From Owenia fusiformis (lineage: Eukaryota; Annelida; Polychaeta; Sabellida; Oweniidae): DNA of 64,000 bases. This document shows positions 60,901-64,000 of the stretch, piece after piece. How positions within the stretch are numbered: position 1 is the stretch's first letter; the number at the start of each line of letters is the position of its first letter. The stretch spans positions 12,094,348 to 12,158,347 of the forward strand of contig CAIIXF020000006.1 of the NCBI GenBank assembly GCA_903813345.2, given 5' to 3'. Position numbers and translations under genes: made by a program. The notes under the pieces are model-generated. The model was not told where the DNA came from. It did no database searches and saw only the letters and a list, made by a program, of their open reading frames with translations.

Positions 60901-63900
60901 CACCATGATCATACTGATTCCACTATTTTCTCTCTATACATCGATATAACCATTGAATTTCTCCCATCTTCTTGAATATTGAAGTATCATCAATATTCCT
61001 GGCAACTAAGTGTTTTTAAAATTCACATGTGAGTTTTTTATTTGATGAATATTGTTTTGATAGTTGAGTAATATTTGAGGGCAGGAATATTGCCTTAATG
61101 GTCACTGTTAGCTGAGTAAATGTCCAGGACTTTCAGCAAATATTGGAACAAGAAACTTGCTTTATTGAAGAGTTTAGTCTATTGTAGCTTACATCTTACA
61201 AACCGTGTGTCCTTACAGCAATCATATCAGATCACCATACATATAACTGTAAAAATAATACAATACTAGAAAAAGAAAACATTTTTTTTAAGTTGAACAA
61301 TTGTATACATGTTTTCTGGTTTTATATGTTTTTCTCTTGATGATTTTTGACCAAAATGATTGGAATAAGTTGTCTAAGAGGAATTATAATTGAGGGGTAA
61401 TATTGCTGGTTTGTTTGGTTTATTTGGTATGTGCTGAATTGAAATGTGATTTAATTGTGATTTATTTCATGTAATCCTGCCATTGTCCACACCTCATATC
61501 AGAACCACTATAACTGCAAGTACTATTTCTACAATGAAATATCAGAATTACAAACAATCATGTTATGAGGTGTCATAAGTTACTTAAAGCTTGTGAAACT
61601 TATTTTGTCATTCATGAATCTAACAATATTAGCCTTTCTCCTGTGTCTGGGATGAGTTTCATTAAACTGAACATAAGGTGGGGTGTCTAATGTTGAGGCT
61701 CTAAATATGGAATCTAATTATGGTATCATTGTAGTGTGTTATGTCATTATTGCTGCATAGCAAGTTGACTCTAATCCCCCTAATATAATGATGCCGAGAC
61801 ATCAAATAACAGCTCTTGCGAGAATATACCAACCAATGCATGCTTCAGCTTGCTGAGCAGTGAAAAATAGAGGAATATGTGAGTAATGTAACTCGTACAA
61901 ACCCAAATATGAAGAATTATGAATTGTTAAATGTTTAGAGATGGCTAATAATTGACAGATGCAATGTTCTGGCTGGGTCTTCCTCATTTATAGTCACAAC
62001 AGTAGTTGGGTCTGGATTGAGGGCTGCGTCACTACACTTTTACATAATCTAATTTCCGAGCATTTTTTCTTCCTCGGAAATCTCATATTGGAATAACTTC
62101 TCATGACCTTTTGCATTGAGAGATCCTAATGTCAATTTCCATTTAGAGACATCATGTTTTTTATGAGGACTTTTAGGTAAATGGAGTAGATTTGAATAAT
62201 GAGCAGACAGGAGGGACTGGTGTTTAATTCCGAAATCACTGGGAAAACTTAGAATGTTCTCATACAATGCAACTTTTAATAGAGATTTTACATTGTGGGT
62301 TCAGATTAACTCTGGAGATTATTGGAGATTAATGAAGCATTGAAGCAAATGGATTATCTGCAGATTATGCATGGAGACTTAAAATAGTATAATAAAGAAA
62401 ATTCCCATGAATTTCTTAAACAAACTATGACTTAAATCTTGTTAGGGGGTAAAATGTCTGAAATTGGTTTCATTTACTCTTTGTTATAGTATTATATGGC
62501 ACAGGTCAAAGTATGTGATGTTAGATAGGTTTAATCCTGATTTTTAACTTATATAAACAATGATATTAAGAAATAAACATTCAGTTATTCAGAATCAATA
62601 ACACCTGAAATCATAATTTCTTGCAATCACTTCCCTTATGTGATATCCTTCTGAAGGAAAAGGCCAGATTTGAAGAGGTTTCAAGTATATTAGAACTCTT
62701 ATAATAATATAAGTTCTCAATATATTTTTTAGTCTTGAAATTAATTTTCATGTTTAATATTTTTGATATTTCTGCATTCGTGGAGTATTGCCTATGCTTT
62801 TCCTTGGCCCAACATGTTGATTCTTCGTTTTCTAATTTGGAACATTATTAATATCAAGATTTTGCTAACATTGTGTTCTGAACCGGTTGAGATGGTAACA
62901 GCACCAAAAGACATGGCAACGACACAACCTACACTTCATATTGCTAATTTATTCTCTCCTGATAGTGATAGCGTTCTATGTTTTCTCTCATTTTCAACTC
63001 TGTTCTATGTTCATTTATAACCTTATGATATCTGATGGAGTTGGGTACCTGGCACTATTATACAGAATGTATCAACATCATTGTGTCACACTGTTGGGTA
63101 GATGAGTTATGGGGGAGTGCTTTAGATTTTTTAATTTTGATGATTTTGATATGGTAATTTAAAGTATTCTGTATCGGTTAAATGGCCACATCTATTTTCT
63201 TTGTGCTGTGTCATATTTTCTCATGTGTTACCTCAAACACATGGTATATGCATATTACCTGTGTTTTTACCTGTTAATTGTCTATTTGCCTAACAAATCT
63301 GACCACCTGTCACTAGGTAAGGACATATCATATTGTTTGTCCTCTCAGATAAGACAGACCAAGATTATGCTCTATATATAAGATATCTTTGCAACTTTTC
63401 CAAAATGGTTATAACACAGTTGGGACAACTGAAAACTTGTGGATCAAAATGTATATTAGAAAAGCTAAGAAAAACCTTGAAAGTGTACTTCTAGGCATTT
63501 TGCACTCATTCATACTAATATGTTTTATTATTTGATAAGGTATACTAGATGATTATAAATCACATTCATGAATGAGATTGATCTCTCACCTACTTTTGAT
63601 TTATTTCAACTTTATAAAATTTTCTATACCACAACTCTTATGTACAAGTCTTATCACAAACTAATGAACTTTCTACTCATTAAAAAATGTCAAAATGTAG
63701 TTGGTAGTATATAATACTATGGGCCATTCTTTATACGTGTTTAACTTTTATTGTTTTCAGATGTTGCCGTTTGTGTAATATGTATTCATCCCAATTCCAG
63801 TCTGGTTATAATCAAACACAGGCTGACAGAATAAATTGAAAAAAGATATCATTTATAAATGTGACTATCAATTTCATTAGTGCTAATATATTGAACGTTT

Positions 63901-64000
63901 GACTCCCAGGGATTGATCTTATTCTTTCTTAGAAGCTCATTATCATATTATTGTTGAGCTTGGGGGTGAAATGACAAAACAATTGCCTGATAGTGCCAGT
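57933..64000. other. Following intron or 3' part, no certain exon
   Basis: A strong acceptor (TTATTGTTTTCAG, ending 63760) starts a possible exon in the right phase. Joined to the EGF exon it reads FCE-CCRLCNMY and stops after 25 more codons near an AATAAA. It does not complete a normal EGF module (no G-[FY]-x-G-x2-C), so it is either a short alternative terminal exon or chance. Otherwise no exon or structured repeat is seen. Confidence 0.35.

Noticed and set aside
63761-63838. Terminal exon of the EGF-protein gene
   Set aside because: The acceptor is strong and the phase fits, but the 25-codon product does not complete an EGF module, so it was not called as coding.
1-64000. CRISPR arrays, rRNA genes, bacterial operons or prophage
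   Set aside because: Tandem repeats here lack unique spacers of constant length, no rRNA signature was seen, and the gene structure is eukaryotic.

Overview
The window is nuclear DNA of an invertebrate animal, most likely marine. It is AT-rich, coding sequence is broken by GT-AG introns (some several kb long), there is no operon structure, and most of the sequence is non-coding and full of small inverted-repeat elements, minisatellites, SINE pieces and a decayed LINE. The species cannot be named from sequence alone; a lophotrochozoan or a non-vertebrate deuterostome would both fit.

Left part (about 2.7-18.3 kb, plus strand): three tandem, two-exon genes for type II membrane glycosyltransferases of the nucleotide-diphospho-sugar transferase type. 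All have an N-terminal membrane anchor, a variable stem, an FDADALPLKNPFPLL core with a DxD motif, and a phase-1 intron at the same place. The catalytic core is nearly identical in DNA between copies, whereas stem, intron and last exon diverge. Between copies 1 and 2 lies an unrecognised two-exon gene (5952-7365), and between copies 2 and 3 an unrecognised minus-strand terminal exon (14602-14862).

Middle part (18.3-28.6 kb): repeats, a frameshifted L1/Tx1-like LINE fragment on the minus strand, and two minus-strand C-terminal exons with one membrane span each (20.6 and 24.2 kb), the first apparently frameshifted.

28.66-50.93 kb: a complete seven-exon minus-strand gene for IMP3, a protein of the U3 snoRNP / SSU processome. 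All exons join in phase to give 183 residues. Its introns hold most of the repeats: a minisatellite that overlaps the donor of exon 5, a large inverted-repeat element with about 140-bp tandem units, a 20-bp tandem repeat and a 197-bp higher-order repeat.

Right part (51-64 kb, plus strand): the start of a secreted EGF-like protein gene. A signal-peptide exon (52753-52816) joins in phase over a 5-kb intron to an exon with the first four cysteines of an EGF module (57854-57932). The rest is probably beyond the window. Exon boundaries are read by eye from splice sites and reading frame, with no transcript evidence.
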